From the NCBI GenBank assembly GCA_963931865.1, contig OZ007506.1:7860934-7924933 (forward strand): a stretch of DNA of 64,000 nt, written 5' to 3'. The notes under the pieces are model-generated. The model did no database searches and was not told the origin of the DNA. It saw only the letters and a list, made by a program, of their open reading frames with translations. Below are positions 22,601 through 35,120 of the stretch, one piece after another. How positions within the stretch are numbered: the first letter of the stretch is position 1; each line of letters starts with the position of its first letter. Both the position numbers and the translations under genes were made by a program. The stretch is from Axinella damicornis (Eukaryota; Porifera; Demospongiae; Axinellida; Axinellidae).

Positions 22601-22733
22601 ATCAAATGCAAATGCGAACATTGTGCATGGTTCTGGTCTATTCCTTCAAAGAACTGCTTTAGGTTACCATTATGATCAGCCAAACATGGTCTTAAAAACC
22701 GTGCAGATTAGTGTAACTGTCCATGCATGGACA

Positions 22734-25700
22734 TCAACGTATCACCACCTGGAATGAGCGTCCTGAGAACACCCGCATACGCTTGATCCGTCTGATGATT
22801 TGATTTTCCATTTCACCTGGAATTGCTTTAGTATCCACAAAAATTCTTTCCAAGCCTGATGTGGTTGTCAACTGGAATGCATAATGAGTGAGGAATACTG
22901 CAAGCTTTTCTCTGGATATCCAGTCACCAAACTCAACAACCTTAACTGTTGCATTGATACTCAGCGCTTGAGCAATATTAGCAAGAGCCTCATCACACAG
23001 TGGCACAGCATTTTTGGACAAATCAAGGTGTTGTACGTTGGTATTATACCGTAGAGAACAGGCGAACAGAGGATAGGAGTAATAAGACTGGAAAAATTCA
23101 AGAAATGAAATTTTTTGGACACACCGGCAGAAGGTGATAAGAAGAACCGCATAATATTCACTGTAACGTGCAACTTTGAGCATAAGCATGTAGGACATGG
23201 GGGACTTGGAAACTATTGCTGAGTCATAATGGATGCTCAAATCACTACAAGATGTATTTCTTGCAAACGCTTCAACAACACTCTTCATAGCTGCACAGTA
23301 GTCTGTGAATACTGGCAAATGAACTGCGTCAAAGAAATGTTGAACAGAGAAACCAAATTTGTGTCCTTTATCAATCCACAGATGGCACGTACTTGCTCAG
23401 ATCGACTTTTACCAGATACATTTCGATCCACTTCTACATGATGTAAGCTCAGTGATGGACTTAGTCTCGGTCCCAGACCCAACCAACCCCAGCACGGATC
23501 GCTTTTAGTATCGCGCGCGGGGAAGGAAGGGTCTGGTAGATATAGTGCACATTCCTAAGGTCTCATTACCGTTAATTGAGACTTGTTGAAATTATCAGGA
23601 CGCATCAAAATTTCACACGTGGTCATCAAGAGTGAAGCCGCCTTTGAAGACTTAGAGCTGGAGGCGGCAAGTAGTGTAGACACACGATCGCTGTGGTTTG
23701 GAAATGCCCTTTTTGCAGCAGCATTGCGAGTGACTCGCGCAATCATCGGCATCTGGGCACTTCACCATCTGTGGATGCTGGGATCTGCGAGCTGTGTCAG
23801 TGTTGGAGGCAGCAAAGGAGAGATTCTACCTTCTGACCGCGTGTCCAAGGCGTGCTTCCAGAGCATAGAGATGCTGTTGAACTTGGAGAGTAGCGCTGGC
23901 AGTATTTTAAACATGCTGAAATCCAGAAGTTTTGACAACACCTTGTTATTGCATGCTGGCGATTCTGTACTTCCGGCATCAATATTAGTATACGTCATGA
24001 AATTACTTGTTCTAAAGATCTGATTGGATCCGCCCGGATTCCGGCGGAGTTTAAGGAATGTTGGCTATACCTACCAGACCGTATTTCCGCGCGTTATACT
24101 GTAAGCGATACACGCGCTGGATAAACGGTCTGGGAACGAGACTATGATGGACTGTGATATCCATTGGTGCAGACTTCCTTTATTTGGTCAACAAACATTC
24201 TAAATTGTTGAGGAGTGATGTAGCAATTCTCAAATGACAGTCTACAAGTTTGCTGCTGACAAAACCATCCAATGAAGTATCCAAGATGGGACAAGTCTGC
24301 TGCTGTATTGAAACGTGTGAAGCTGAATGTAAGACACATGTCAAATTCCTTGGGAGCAAAACTAGGATCAAACTGCACAAGTTTCTGACACAGATGACCT
24401 GATTGAGCTTCAAATATGCAATTCACAAATGTCATAAAAGATACGAAACCTTCCTCACCATAATATGATGATAGTCCCAGTTGAGAAATATTAATAACAC
24501 ACCTCTGAAGAATGGCAGTAAAGACTTCACTGTTATCAAGTCCAATCAGACCAACATAAAATTGCAATACAGTCTTTTGATACCAGGACTTAGACTTCAC
24601 AATTTCCTTAACAAGTCTCACTTGTTCTTCGTTCTCCAGGGTAGTGAGGTGCACAGCAGCCAAGAACTCCTGTAAGGTAGCGTGAAGAAAAGTCAGTTCT
24701 TCTTCAATTCCATACCATTCCATTCAAGGTCTTATCTCCATTAAGCCAAGCGTTGAATGAGAAAGAGCACATTGTGTTTGAAGGCTATGGATATCTGACC
24801 TCAAAAATACAGTTTTTGTGTTCATAGTCACATTGAATGCTATTTCACAGATTGATTTGAACAACTCAGCAGGTAAATCAGGAAGTGCTGCAAAGCTTTT
24901 GAGGGAGGTGATCCCAAGCTTCCATCTTGACTGCAAGTTGTGAAGCAGGATGTTTAGGACGAGGCATTTGAAGAGCTCTGTCTGGGTGTTGGGAAGGCCT
25001 GACTGGAACATAAAGAAAAGATTTACCAATATAGCAACATTAATGGGGACTGTCAAGCAGAAGGCTTGAAGAGAAGGATTCCTCTCCAAATTTGTAATAA
25101 GCTCTGAAGGATCATGATCAGTACACTCCACACTTTTGGTAATGATCTGATTTACCTGGTCTATAGAGAGTCCATTCAACCAGAGTTCTTCTGAACTCTT
25201 TGGGGACAAAGCTTCTGGCCGTGTTGTTATCACAATGGTGGATTTGGGAAGTGAATATCCTGGAGTGTCTCGTTGAATGAAGCTGGCTATGAAGGATTCC
25301 TTTTGCACCTCCTGTGGCATCTCATCCCAGCCATCAAACCAGAAGCATACACCCTCCCCATCTCTGGCACTAATAGCTTGGGCAATAGCCTTCCTATGCT
25401 CTTGATCAGGGTGGGGAATGAGATCTGCAAGGCAGGTGGCCTGTTGTACTCGGGTGCTACGAAGTTGATTTGACACAAAGAGAGAGAACTGATTGAAATC
25501 CTCTTTCTTAGCCCACTGCTGATTAACATGCCATGTAAGAGTGGTCTTGCCCGATCCTGGCAAACCTTTGATAACAATGCTCCCACCACTATATTCACTT
25601 AGGAGCTCAGGAAGCAGAACTTCCTGTGCTTGACTTTCACATTCAGTATTGGCATGCTGCAACTTTAACATAGTGTGTTCGATGATTGAGGAGGAACTAC

Positions 25701-26205
25701 TTGGCGATGGTTCCATGTGAATGTGCTGGGAACTTGGCTGCTTACTGAGAGGCAGTTGTACATATGCAGGTATATTCATTACTGGCCACTGGTTAGCAAG
25801 CATACCAGGATGAGGTAGCTGAATGCAGCTCTTCCTAAGGTACTCCTGGTAGCTACTAAGCACATCCCCCGCTGGCCCACCAGTAGGAACCTCCTCTGGG
25901 GTGAGCATTATCTCCCTCACCTTCTCTACCAATTCTATCTTCCCCAACCCATGGAAAACTCTTACTACCTGACGGTAAGTGGCAGAGTCTTGGCTCTTGG
26001 CCTTCCACCGGCGCAGAGCAGCAAGCTTTTGGACAGAATACTTGGGGTGGTCCCTTTTGATTTCTTCCTCTTCCGCCTCTGTCAGTCCCAAAAACGGAGC
26101 CAGTTCTTCCCAGGAGACAATGTGCAGGGCCAGCCTAGCTAGGTCAGCGTCCCTCCAGGTGCTGTTCAGGACTTCATCGGGAATATCAACGCAGCAATCC
26201 GACAT
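22734..26205 (-). pseudogene. NLR2: Death-NACHT-LRR pseudogene
   Basis: It starts at the ATG at 26205 (MSDCCVDIPDE) and shows Death, then Walker A GLPGSGKTTLTWH and Walker B FWFDGWDEMP, all as in NLR1. Lesions by comparison with NLR1 and NLR3: an in-frame TGA after MEIRP at about 24724, where the paralogues have CGA (Arg), a CpG-type C-to-T change; a 683-bp transposon at 23462-24144 with its 9-bp duplication inside the LRR-like part; a frameshift in the segment after NLVSLFNISL near 23330; and an early stop at 22734, with decayed C-terminal codons continuing to about 22620. The N-terminal 493 codons are still open and could make a Death-NACHT protein. That remains speculative. Confidence 0.9.
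23462..24144. mobile_element. 683-bp TAGTCTCG-family transposon in NLR2
   Basis: Left end TAGTCTCGGTCCCAGACC, right end GGTCTGGGAACGAGACTA. The perfect 9-bp duplication TGATGGACT lies at 23453-23461 and 24145-24153. Removing the element and one duplication restores continuity with NLR1 and NLR3 at that point. It is the longest family member here. Open frames on both strands (146 aa on + at 23583-24023; 65 and 78 aa on -) have no recognised transposase motif, so the interior may be a captured or non-coding fragment. Confidence 0.95.
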
Positions 26206-27208
26206 CTTCACGCACCGTCTCAGTGGCAGTCACCCAATAGTATACGGAAGAATGCGTAGCGACACCACCCCTTCCTTAGTATACGGAACCAGACAAGGAA
26301 GCTAGGGTCTGATTCCGAGACTAGTCGCAGCTAAAACATGCTCACAAATCTCATAATTCCATGGCCTGTGGAAAATACTCCAGATCAGGGATGGGCACAT
26401 TATCCCGGAATTTCTTTTAGGCTATATTTCTTTTAGGCTATATTTCTTTCCAGGAGCAAACGAACGAAGTGGATAGCTATTGGTCTGGCAGGAAGTAGGG
26501 CAATGGATTAGGGCCAGGGCCAGTTCTAGATGCGCGCGCATTTCCGGTACCTATACCTAAAATATGTACTTCCTGCCGGACCAATATCCACGTCGTTTCT
26601 CTTATTGCAATACTAATTCTTTGTAGTAGTAGTAGTAGTAGTACTGTAGTAGTAGACTTTAATTACCCCGCGCGCGCATGCGCGAAGCGGGGTTAAGCAA
26701 TCGGTTTTGTCCGTCAGTCAGTCAGTCAGTCAGTCAGTCAGTCAGTCGTCTGTCGTCTGTCTGTCAGGCGAATAAAATTGAACTTTTGCCACATAGACCC
26801 TCATAAACCATCGAAAGGGAGTCAAACAATAGCAAATAGCAAAAAACTGCTCTATGTGTACCTGACTGAAGTGAAGGCGCTTCGTTTAGGCTGTTTTTCC
26901 AGCTATTTCCTATTATTCGTAACGTTTGGCCCCACCTCTTCAACTTCACAATAATTATGCATGTTGTTGTATATACGGTAAGCGGTCACTCCCACACCTT
27001 GGATATGGCCATACACGAACACAGTATACGCGATAGCACTTGTTCGATGCGATCGGCAGAGATGTCACGTCGATTGTAGCTGCACTGTATCCTGTAGACG
27101 TTCCGCGCGGGGTATGTGTTCTATGAACACCTCTAGTTTTAGGCAGGTAATCCCTTCAGCCATACATATAGGCTGATCTCGATCCCGTACATGTTTTTGG
27201 CCATCCTG
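26206..27208. other. NLR2 upstream region with microsatellites
   Basis: Contains a TAGTATACGGAA direct repeat at about 26237 and 26277, the AGGGCCAGGG repeat (26508-26598), a (TAG)n tract at 26624-26652, a CGCGCG/GCGCGC palindromic stretch at 26668-26695 and (GTCA)n at about 26711-26748. No gene is supported. Confidence 0.6.
26508..26598. repeat. GGGCCAGGGC...TTCCTGCCGGACCAATATCC repeat
   Basis: A dispersed repeat of about 90 bp, seen also at 31003-31112, 39337-39423 and 62102-62192. Shared blocks are CAGGGCTGGTTCTAGATGCG, TTTCCGGTACCTATACCTAA and TATGTACTTCCTGCCGGACC. Copies lie 100-300 bp upstream of the NLR2, NLR3 and NLR4 starts. Confidence 0.8.
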
Positions 27209-27549
27209 TAATTAATAATTATCTGCATCATACGAATTAGTATTGGGAATTGAGGAGAATAATAGGAATAATTCTCTGAGGATAACGATTAATATGAGAA
27301 GAATTCAGGAATAGAATAATGTAATCAGCAGCTGATTGGCTGAAAGCAGTGCAGATTACAGAAATAATTGCACTCTCGCGGTATAGGCGTTTTATATAGA
27401 AACTTGTTATCACTATATGATTAAGGAATAGAATAATGGGCGGTTTCAAATGAATGTGCCCATCCCTACTCCGGATTGCCTCTGAAGAGACTTGTGAGCC
27501 TACTTCATGGTGAACGTGGATGTAGCTAGCTATATAAAGGTCAATACTA

Positions 27550-27605
27550 TGAAGTCAATGGTATAGACCTTGAGAAAGACAACTGCTCTCCTTTTACCAA
27601 CTCAT
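27550..27605. repeat. Fossil of the SF3B6 3' end downstream of NLR3
   Basis: AATGGTATAGACCTTGAGAAAGACA then CTGCTCTCCTTTTACCAACT matches the last SF3B6 codons and 3' UTR at about 14318-14372. It is repeated at about 58389-58438 in copy B. Confidence 0.8.
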
Positions 27606-28031
27606 AATATTCACTATAGCAGATTCTTGCAACAGGGAAGCAGATTGCCCAAAACCACAATAGAATTATTGCCTATGAACTGAGACTTCTTGCATAAAAA
27701 TGATTACATTCATAGGGGATAATTGTGGTTTCTGCTTTCCACCATATGGCATTGCTGCAATCTGCTGTATATCTGAATGACTTGTAGATATTTACAAGTG
27801 CAAATGTATATGAGTGCTCAACAGACAGCAGAATGTAATTGATATAAGCTTGCGTCCATTACATACATTTGTACTAGTGAATGACATCAGTTAATGGAGC
27901 ATACATAATTAATATTGTGCGTACACTGGCAACTAAGTGCATTGTATCCGATTGAATTCGAAAGCAATACATGTAATTATGATTCATTACTCATAATGTG
28001 TGATGGATCTGAATCATGGAATTCTTCTGAA

Positions 28032-30897
28032 TCATGGGAATTCTTCATCTAAATCACTTATGTTACCATTACGATCACGCACGTATGTCTTAAAACCAAA
28101 GTAGCCTATGGAACTGTTTGCATCAATCGATCGCATCACCTGGAAACTTCGTCCTAGACATATCCGTGCAAGATTAATGATTCTGATGATTCCATTTTCT
28201 CTTTCACCTGGAATTGCTCGTTCACCCACGAAAACTTTTTCCAAGGCCGACTCTAAGCCGGCTGACAGCTGGCGTCCATAATAAGTCAGAAACACTGCAA
28301 GTTCTCTGCTTGTTATCCAGTCACCGAAATCTACAGACCTAACTGTTTCATTGAAACTGAGTGCTTGAGCAATGTTAGCAATAGCCTCTTCACACATGCC
28401 CAAGTTTTGGGACAAATCAAGGTGTTGTATGTTGGTGTTATACCGTAAAGAACGAGCGAACAGAGGATAGGAGTAATAGAACTGGAAGAAGTCATGAAAT
28501 GCAAATTTTTTGATTTGCCTGCAGAAGGTGATAAGAAGAACTGCATAGTATTCACTGTAATGTGCAACCGTAAGCGTGGTGGACTTGGATGGAAATAGCA
28601 ATATTACATCATAACGGAGGATCAAACTACTGCAAGAGGAATTTCTTGCAAACGCTTCAACAATACTCTTCATAGCTGCATAATAGTCTCTTAATGCTGG
28701 TGAATGAAGGGAGTCAAAGGAAAGCGCAATGTTGAACTGAGAAACCAAATTTGTGTCCCTTATCAGTCCACAAACAGCATGCATCCGCTCATAATGAACC
28801 TTAGCAGATATTGCATTTGCCCATGGAAATAGTTCTGAATGGTGTAAACTTAATGATGGTCTGTGAAATTCATTAGTGCAGACTTGCTTTATTTGGTCAA
28901 CAAATATTTTAAATTGTTGAGGAGTGATGTAGCAATTCTTAAATGTCAGTTTACAAGACTTCTGTTGACAAAACCATCCAATGAAGTATCCAACATGGGA
29001 GAAGTCTGCTGTATCAAAACGTGTGGCATTAAAAGTAAGACATAAGTCAAATTCGTTAGCAGTATGGCACTGTGTTAGTTTCTGACACAGATGGCCTGAT
29101 TGAGCTTCAAATACGCAATTCACAAATGTCATGAAGGATACTAAATCCTCCTTATCGCATAATGATGTGGTGAGTCCCAGTGGATTAATAACACACCTCT
29201 GAAGAATGGCAGTAAAGATTTCACTGTTATCAAGTCCAACCAGACCAATATAAAACTGCAATACAGACTTTTGATTCCAGGACTTAGACTTCACAATCTC
29301 CTTAACGATTCTCACTTGTTCTTCATTCTCCAGTGTAGTGAGGTGCGCAGCAGCCAAGAACTCCTGTAAGGTAGTGTGAAGAAAAGTCAGTTCTTCTTCA
29401 ATTCCATACCATTCCATTCGAGGTCTTATCTCCATTAAACCAAACGTTGACTGGGAAAGAACCTGTTCTGTTTGAAGGCTGTGGATATCTGACCTGAAAA
29501 ATCCAGTTTTTCTGTTCATAATCCCATCAAATGCTACCTTACAGATTGATCTGAAGGACTCAGCAGGTAAATCAGGAAGTGCTGCAAAGCTCTTGAGAGA
29601 GGTGATAACAAGCTTCCATCTTGACTGAAGGTTGCGAAGTAGGAGGTTTAAGACGAAGCACTTGAAAAGCTCTGTTTGGGTGTTGGGAAGGCCCGACCGG
29701 AACAAAAAGAAAAGACTAACCATTATGGCAACGTTAATGGGGACTGTCATGCAGAAGGCTTGAAGAGAAGTGTTCCTCTCCAGACTTACAATGAGCTCTG
29801 AAGGATTGTGATCAGTACCCTCCACACTTTTTACAATGATCTCATTCACCTTGTCTACAGAGAGCCCATTCAACCACACTTCTTCTGACGTAGTCAGGGA
29901 TACTTCTGGTCGTGTTGTTATCACAATGGTGGATTTCGGAAGTGAGGACCCTGGATTGTCCCGTTGAATGAAGCTGGCTATGAAGGATTCCTTCTGCACC
30001 TCCTGTGGCATCTCATCCCAGCCATCAAACCAGAAGCATACACCCTCCCCGTCTCTGCCACTAATAGCTTGGGCAATAGCCTTCCTATGCTCTTGATCAG
30101 GGTGGGGAATGAGATCTGCTAGACAGGTGGCCTTTTGAACTCGTGTGCTACGAAGTGGAATTGAGAGAAATAGGAAGAAATGCTGGAACTCCTCCTTCAT
30201 AGCCCACTGCTGGTTAACATGCCATGTAAGGGTGGTCTTGCCTGATCCTGGCAAACCCTTGATGAGTATGCTCCCACCACTATACTTTTTTAGAAGCTCG
30301 GGAAGGGGAACGTCTTGTACTTCAGGTTCATCACTCTCACGTTTACTGAATTTATCCTGCAACATAGCAGTGGGTAGAAATAATGCAGAACTAGTTGGCA
30401 ACTGTTCCATGCACGTATTTTGGGGGTTTTGGCAGCTTACTGAGAGGCAGTTGTACGTATGAAGGCGTATTCATTATTGGCCACTGGTTACCAAGCATAC
30501 CAGGATGAGGTAGCTGAACGTAGTTCTTCCTAAGAAATTCCTGGTAGCTACTAAGTATATCCCCTAGCACACTGGCAGGAACCTCCTCTGGGGTGAGCAC
30601 TATCTCCCTCACCTTGTCTACCAATCCCCTGTCCCCCAACCTACTGAAAACTCGTACTAGCTGACGGTAAGTGGCGGCATCTTGACTCTTGACCTTCCAC
30701 TGGCGCAGAGCAGAAATCTTCTGTGCAGCATACTTGGGGTTGTCCCTTTTGATCTCTTCCTCTTCCACCTCCGTCAGTCCCCATAACGGAGCCAGCTTTT
30801 CCCAGGAGACGATGTGCATGGCCAATCTAGCTAGGTCAGAGTCTTTCCAGGTGCTGTCTAGGACTTCATCGGGAATATCAGCGTAGCAATCCGACAT
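28032..30897 (-). CDS. NLR3: Death-NACHT-LRR-like receptor with one extra base
   Basis: It starts at the ATG at 30897 (MSDCYADIPDE). The Death domain is in codons about 10-95. At the G run 30422-30426 one extra G relative to copy B (five G here, four there) breaks the frame after KLPKP. The remainder, from MEQLPTSS to the stop at 28032, is open for 792 codons. It contains Walker A GLPGSGKTTLTWH, Walker B FWFDGWDEMP, LTFLHTTLQEFLAAAHL and the LRR-like LRYNTNIQHLDLSQN. The span is 3x955+1 bases, so the single G is the only defect, and a homopolymer error in the assembly is the simplest explanation. It lacks the acidic C-terminal repeats of NLR1. Confidence 0.85.
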
Positions 30898-33185
30898 TTT
30901 CACACAGCTTTTTATGAATAGAAATCGGCGATCAATATAACAGCAATAGGTACGCAAGCAGATCAATAATATATTTTTGGCTGCTGCGATTTGGTATAAT
31001 ATAGGGCCAGGGCTGGTTCTAGATGCGCGCGCGTTTCCGGTACCTATACCTAAAGTATGTACTTCCTGCCGGACCATTATGCGCTCCTGGCCGGACCAAT
31101 ATCCACGTCGTTGCACGTAAGAAGTAATTACGCGTAAGACTACATTTCCATAATTATCCCCCAACAAAAAAAGAAGGGATGTACCGGTAGTTGTATTTTG
31201 TCTTGTTTTGTATATTGTGTTATAGTGTTTTTGTTACGGTAGTGTGCTTATAATTATTATTTATACATTTTGGTCCTGTGTTGATATTGTAGCTGTAGAG
31301 CAGCTATAAGTGTATTGCTGTTGTTGTATCAGGCACACAGCCAAATGTATCCATTGCCCACTTTCCCCTACGTGCACAGTCAGATAAAATGGCAGCATAC
31401 ATGTATTATTGCATAACAAAATATTATATAGTATACAGTGTGTCGCTGGCTAGAGTTCATCTTTCCTCTGCTCTCCCTCATCTGCATCATGTCAAATCTG
31501 ATAGGTCATAATCGGCATCCTCTACTGGTAACTATGGCAACAGAGAAGACATGCACCAAAAATTGACAGTAATTTCAAACTATGCTTGGAAGAAAAGGTT
31601 GCACCTTATACAGACAAATACTTGATTTTGTATACACATGACTGTGTCAACTAAGTACCAGAGGAGGAAGCCGGACCGGATGTAATTTGAAGACAGGCTG
31701 ATGCTGCGTGATTGCATTCCTTTCATGTTTGAACTTTGCACTGCCTATGCTTAGACCCTGCTTAGCTTTACCTACGCTTGTACCTCAGGAGTACAGTGAG
31801 TACAGTGCATTGATTGTTAGCATAATTATATCAAGAAAAGCGGTAAATACGGCTTTTTGGTGAACTGAACTGCTCGTTTTTGCACGGCTATACAGCGTAT
31901 CGGTAAAAGCTTCCGTCATGCCCTGCACCTTGTGACAGCGCACCTCCACTTCCAGAATCAAGTTGCTCACGCTGTTCTTACCAGAGATTCTTGGTTAGCG
32001 AGCTTAAGTATACATTTCGCACGGTGCGCGCACGAGTATTCCGTACCCTTAAGATTGCATAGGCACGTGATCATTTCATTTATGACCTTTTGACCCTGTC
32101 GGACCGTCTCGACCCCTATACAGAGGCCATCTACAGCAGCTGCTTTATTCCCACCGAAGATGATCAATGTATTGTTATAGGGGTTAAAATTTGTTTACAC
32201 CAACTTTGGTAGCCACACAAGCCTCTACTACAGTGTCGCACCTCCTTAACACAGCACAGCAAATGACGTTATAATTATGTGTAGTTTGGTCGGGTCTGTG
32301 GCTGGCCCAGTGCTCCCACCCACTTCCGTTGCACATGCGCATGTTAAAATCTTAATGAGGGCTACTCATTATCTTTATACATTTATAACCGTAACCAATT
32401 GTAAGGCCTGTCTGAGCATGCTCAGACAGGCCTTACAATTGGTTACGTAAACGGTTATGAGTACCCCTCATTAAGATTTTAACATGTGCGTGTGCAACGG
32501 AAGTGGGTGCGGGTTGGGGGTGGGACTGACTATAAGCACGACCTTTGTACTTTACTACTACCTCTAAACCTCAAACTCTGCGAAGATTGTGCAAGAATGA
32601 TGGGCAATTGCAAGGACTGGAACCTTCCACAACGGCTGAGGTGGCGAGTGGACACAATCTGAGTGCAGCAGGTGAAGTGGACACGATCGGGGAGCACCAG
32701 CTGAGATGGATGCAATCGGGTTGCAACAGCTGCAAGAAGCCCACATAATAGGGGAGAAGCTGCACCGGGTGCCAGACAGCGGATGTAGGCAAACGAAGGG
32801 GAAGCAGCTGAGCGAGTGAAGCGAGCAAAGCTACTTGTACAGATCACAGAATTAGTGAAACAAAATAGTTATGTACCAGCTACGTACACAACAAGCCTCA
32901 AGTCCCCACAGAGAGCCGCACTGGTACACTGATCATGATAATACCAACCAACAGCTCAGATGAAGTGGGCTTGTTACATAGGGTAGCTAATATGTAACTA
33001 TAAAAGAACACATGCAGAAACAAGATTACAGCACTCATCAATCATCGTTCAGAATTCCCTATCACTTGGTTAAATGAGCCAAGTATATGTAATACACAAG
33101 TGTGTGTCTTTGCTATTAGGGAAAGATCGGACCTTAATGGAATTCTGAGGGGTGGCTTGGTGGATGGTAAACATGTTTGTCACCA
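30898..33185. other. NLR3 upstream region and spacer
   Basis: Holds the GGGCCAGGGC repeat (31003-31112) and the palindrome (32317-32509). Short open frames at 31785-32167 and 32530-32847 recur in copy B with no family match. The downstream GAAGCAGCTGAGCGAGTGAA segment is also non-coding as far as I can see. Confidence 0.45.
32317..32509. repeat. Large palindrome, eroded copy
   Basis: Arms start CACCCACTTCCGTTGCACAT and mirror to ATGTGCGTGTGCAACGGAAGTGGGTG, centred on TGAGCATGCTCA. The right arm has lost about 17 bp relative to copy B (GGTTATGAGTACC instead of the full mirror). Confidence 0.9.
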
Positions 33186-33303
33186 GCTAGGTATATAGAC
33201 CAATCTTCTCTCACTCAGGAAGTGGGGAGCGGACTTTCTCTCGCTTTCCCTACACCATCTCCTCAACTTCCTGAGCGAGAGAAAATTGCTCTAGCTCAAT
33301 AGA
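33186..33303. mobile_element. MITE related to the 1237-1325 element
   Basis: TATAGACCAATCTTCTCTCACTCAGGAAGTGGGGAGCGGA... ends ...CGAGAGAAAATTGCTCTAGCTCAATAGA. The ends and core match the 1237-1325 element imperfectly. Internal arms CTCAGGAAGT and ACTTCCTGAG also pair. No clear target duplication is retained. Confidence 0.55.
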
Positions 33304-33550
33304 CACATACATACAGCACATAAAATATGCCACATTGGTTCGTGAATATAAGTTACAATGTTTAGACAGCAGGGACAGCAATTTTTTGTTGACCACAGTG
33401 CACCTTACACTCCATATAATGCCAGGATAAAATTTCAGAGATAGGACATTCCCTCTCTCTGGGACTGAGCTAAATCGGATTGTTGCCGTCCCACTTGTGC
33501 AGTTCTCGGCTTCTGTACTGCCCTCCCACTTTTGTAATAATATTTACACT

Positions 33551-33767
33551 TAGTACTACTCACATGACCCTCAACAAATCAGACGCCTCAGAATCGATCA
33601 CATGACTGAGCATTAAAGCACACTTTAGTGTGCATTATCTAGATAATGCACACATTTCAAAGATCAACGGCTGTTTCGGGTCAGTGAGTTGCACTAAGTA
33701 GCATTTAGATACCAGATTGCAGTGCATTACGGACTATGAAGTTAATGGTCTCGGGCGGATATAGCCT
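33551..33767. repeat. Dispersed repeat, copy with an empty TA site
   Basis: Shares CTCACATGACCCTCAACAAA, CAGACGCCTCAGAATCGATC, CACTTTAGTGTGCATTATCT and AACGGCTGTTTCGGGTCAGT with 40929-41340. It lacks the TA element found there (uninterrupted TA at 33636-33637). TTTAGTGTGCATTATCTAGATAATGCACAC is itself palindromic. Confidence 0.85.
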
Positions 33768-34397
33768 CGAACCCAGGCGTAAGATGTCATAAAGGCTTAT
33801 ATACGGAGATTTTGATAGATTAGCATATATTGCGTGTCCGCTCTATCCCTACATATAGACTTTTATTCTATCCAAAGAAGCTAGATCGAGATGTAGAAAT
33901 GGGGTGTCCAGGTCCTACCTTTGGTTAAGCATTGTAGTACTCTGTAGCCAGCTGTGGGAAATTCAAAGCAACAATGTGCAAGGGCTAGAAGTTTCCTTTG
34001 GCCACAGATGTTACATGGTACAAGGACATTGTTCCTGTAACAAAGAGCCTTGTCATGTGAACTGCTACCTTAAGTAAATTTCCCAGCCATTGTAGCAACT
34101 TCAATTGTAGCAGTGCAGTACTCCAGTCTCATGAGAAAGGCAATGGTAAAATAGCTAGCATGTGGACGGGACATACATGTATGCTACTCAAAAGATTGTG
34201 GGTTTAACCATTACTTCTAATCCAATAGGGAACTTGCATGATTACGTCATGAGCGGTTGGACACACACACTTATGGTATTATGTACCATACTGCTCCATT
34301 GAAAATATATCGGGAATGGCAAGTGAGCGTTTATAAGCAATGCGCCCAAGTGCTAGCTAGGCATATCACAAAATGATGCGATATATTGGCTGTCCAG

Positions 34398-34797
34398 TAG
34401 CCTCGTACCCAGGCCCTCACGCGGAACGCGGAAGAGGGCCTGGTGACACTTGGCAAAATTCCCGTATGTGCTGAGCTCAGCAGTCTTGATTTCGGGTAGG
34501 CGAATCACGTTCGTCCATTGCCAATTACTGCGTAGTAATTACATTCTTCACCCCGTGAAAAGTGTAGCCGTTTGATAAAACCGCTGTTCTAGCCTTCAAG
34601 ACTCACCTCTGGTCGCTCCTTGGCAAGGACTTGCTACTTAGCCATCGCCAACAGCTACCTTCCGCGTGATTCCGAATGTATCCAAGAAAGAAATGTAATC
34701 GATTACGCAGTTATACTGACTGTGCACATATGGGAATTTTGCCATGTGTCACCAGGCCCTCTTCCGCGTTCCGCGTGAGGGCCTGGGTACGAGGCTA
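34398..34797. mobile_element. 400-bp MITE, TAGCCTCG family, long TIRs
   Basis: Begins TAGCCTCGTACCCAGGCCCT and ends AGGGCCTGGGTACGAGGCTA. The inverted match continues through CACGCGGAACGCGGAAGAGG, then roughly to AAAATTCCCRTATGTG, about 70 bp per arm. The perfect 9-bp duplication GCTGTCCAG flanks it (34389-34397 and 34798-34806). No transposase is encoded. Confidence 0.95.
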
Positions 34798-34806
34798 GCT
34801 GTCCAG

Positions 34807-35110
34807 AAGTTTAGCTACAAAAATGATGACTTCATTCAAATCGGAGAGGGCGGTTGTTGAGCAATGGCATCTAAAGTGAGTATGGTAGGACGGGAACAAA
34901 GCGTAGCGTTGGACTCACAGCCTGTTGTCGTCAGAACTCGCAAACCTTAGTTACAGGGCAGCAGCTCCTCCATTCAGCTACACACTCTCAACCACACTTG
35001 CTAGACCATGTACAAGCACATAGTCAGGTCACACGTACGTGCACGCAAGGCATTATAATTAATTACGCAGATACGTATTCCTAGTATAAAGGGTACTGGA
35101 TGCTATTCTG
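34807..35110. other. Spacer, nothing supported
   Basis: No gene or repeat structure is recognised. Confidence 0.4.
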
Positions 35111-35120
35111 CTAGCAGAGG

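Larger units (their letters stand above)
27209..32905. repeat. Segmental duplication, copy A (holds NLR3)
   Basis: From TAATTAATAATTATCTGCAT at 27209 the sequence is nearly identical to 58161-64000 through the NLR gene, its upstream region, the palindrome and CAAGCCTCAAGTCC at 32905. Differences are scattered substitutions, single-base indels, a 118-bp segment present only here (between direct repeats AGGAATAGAATAATG at 27307 and 27425), the 257-bp MITE only in copy B, and a short deletion in the palindrome here. The copies are in the same orientation, about 31 kb apart. Confidence 0.95.

Noticed and set aside
23583..24023. 146-codon frame inside the NLR2 transposon as its transposase
   Set aside because: No DDE-type signature or zinc finger is visible, and the frame is too short for a transposase.
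30420..30428. Programmed frameshift in NLR3
   Set aside because: NLR4 has four G in frame at the same place and SF3B6 shows that small indels occur in this assembly. A sequencing error or simple mutation is more likely.
32530..32847. Several 60-105-codon frames (also at 63625-63942)
   Set aside because: The conservation between the copies is explained by the recent duplication. All frames overlap each other on both strands with no motif.
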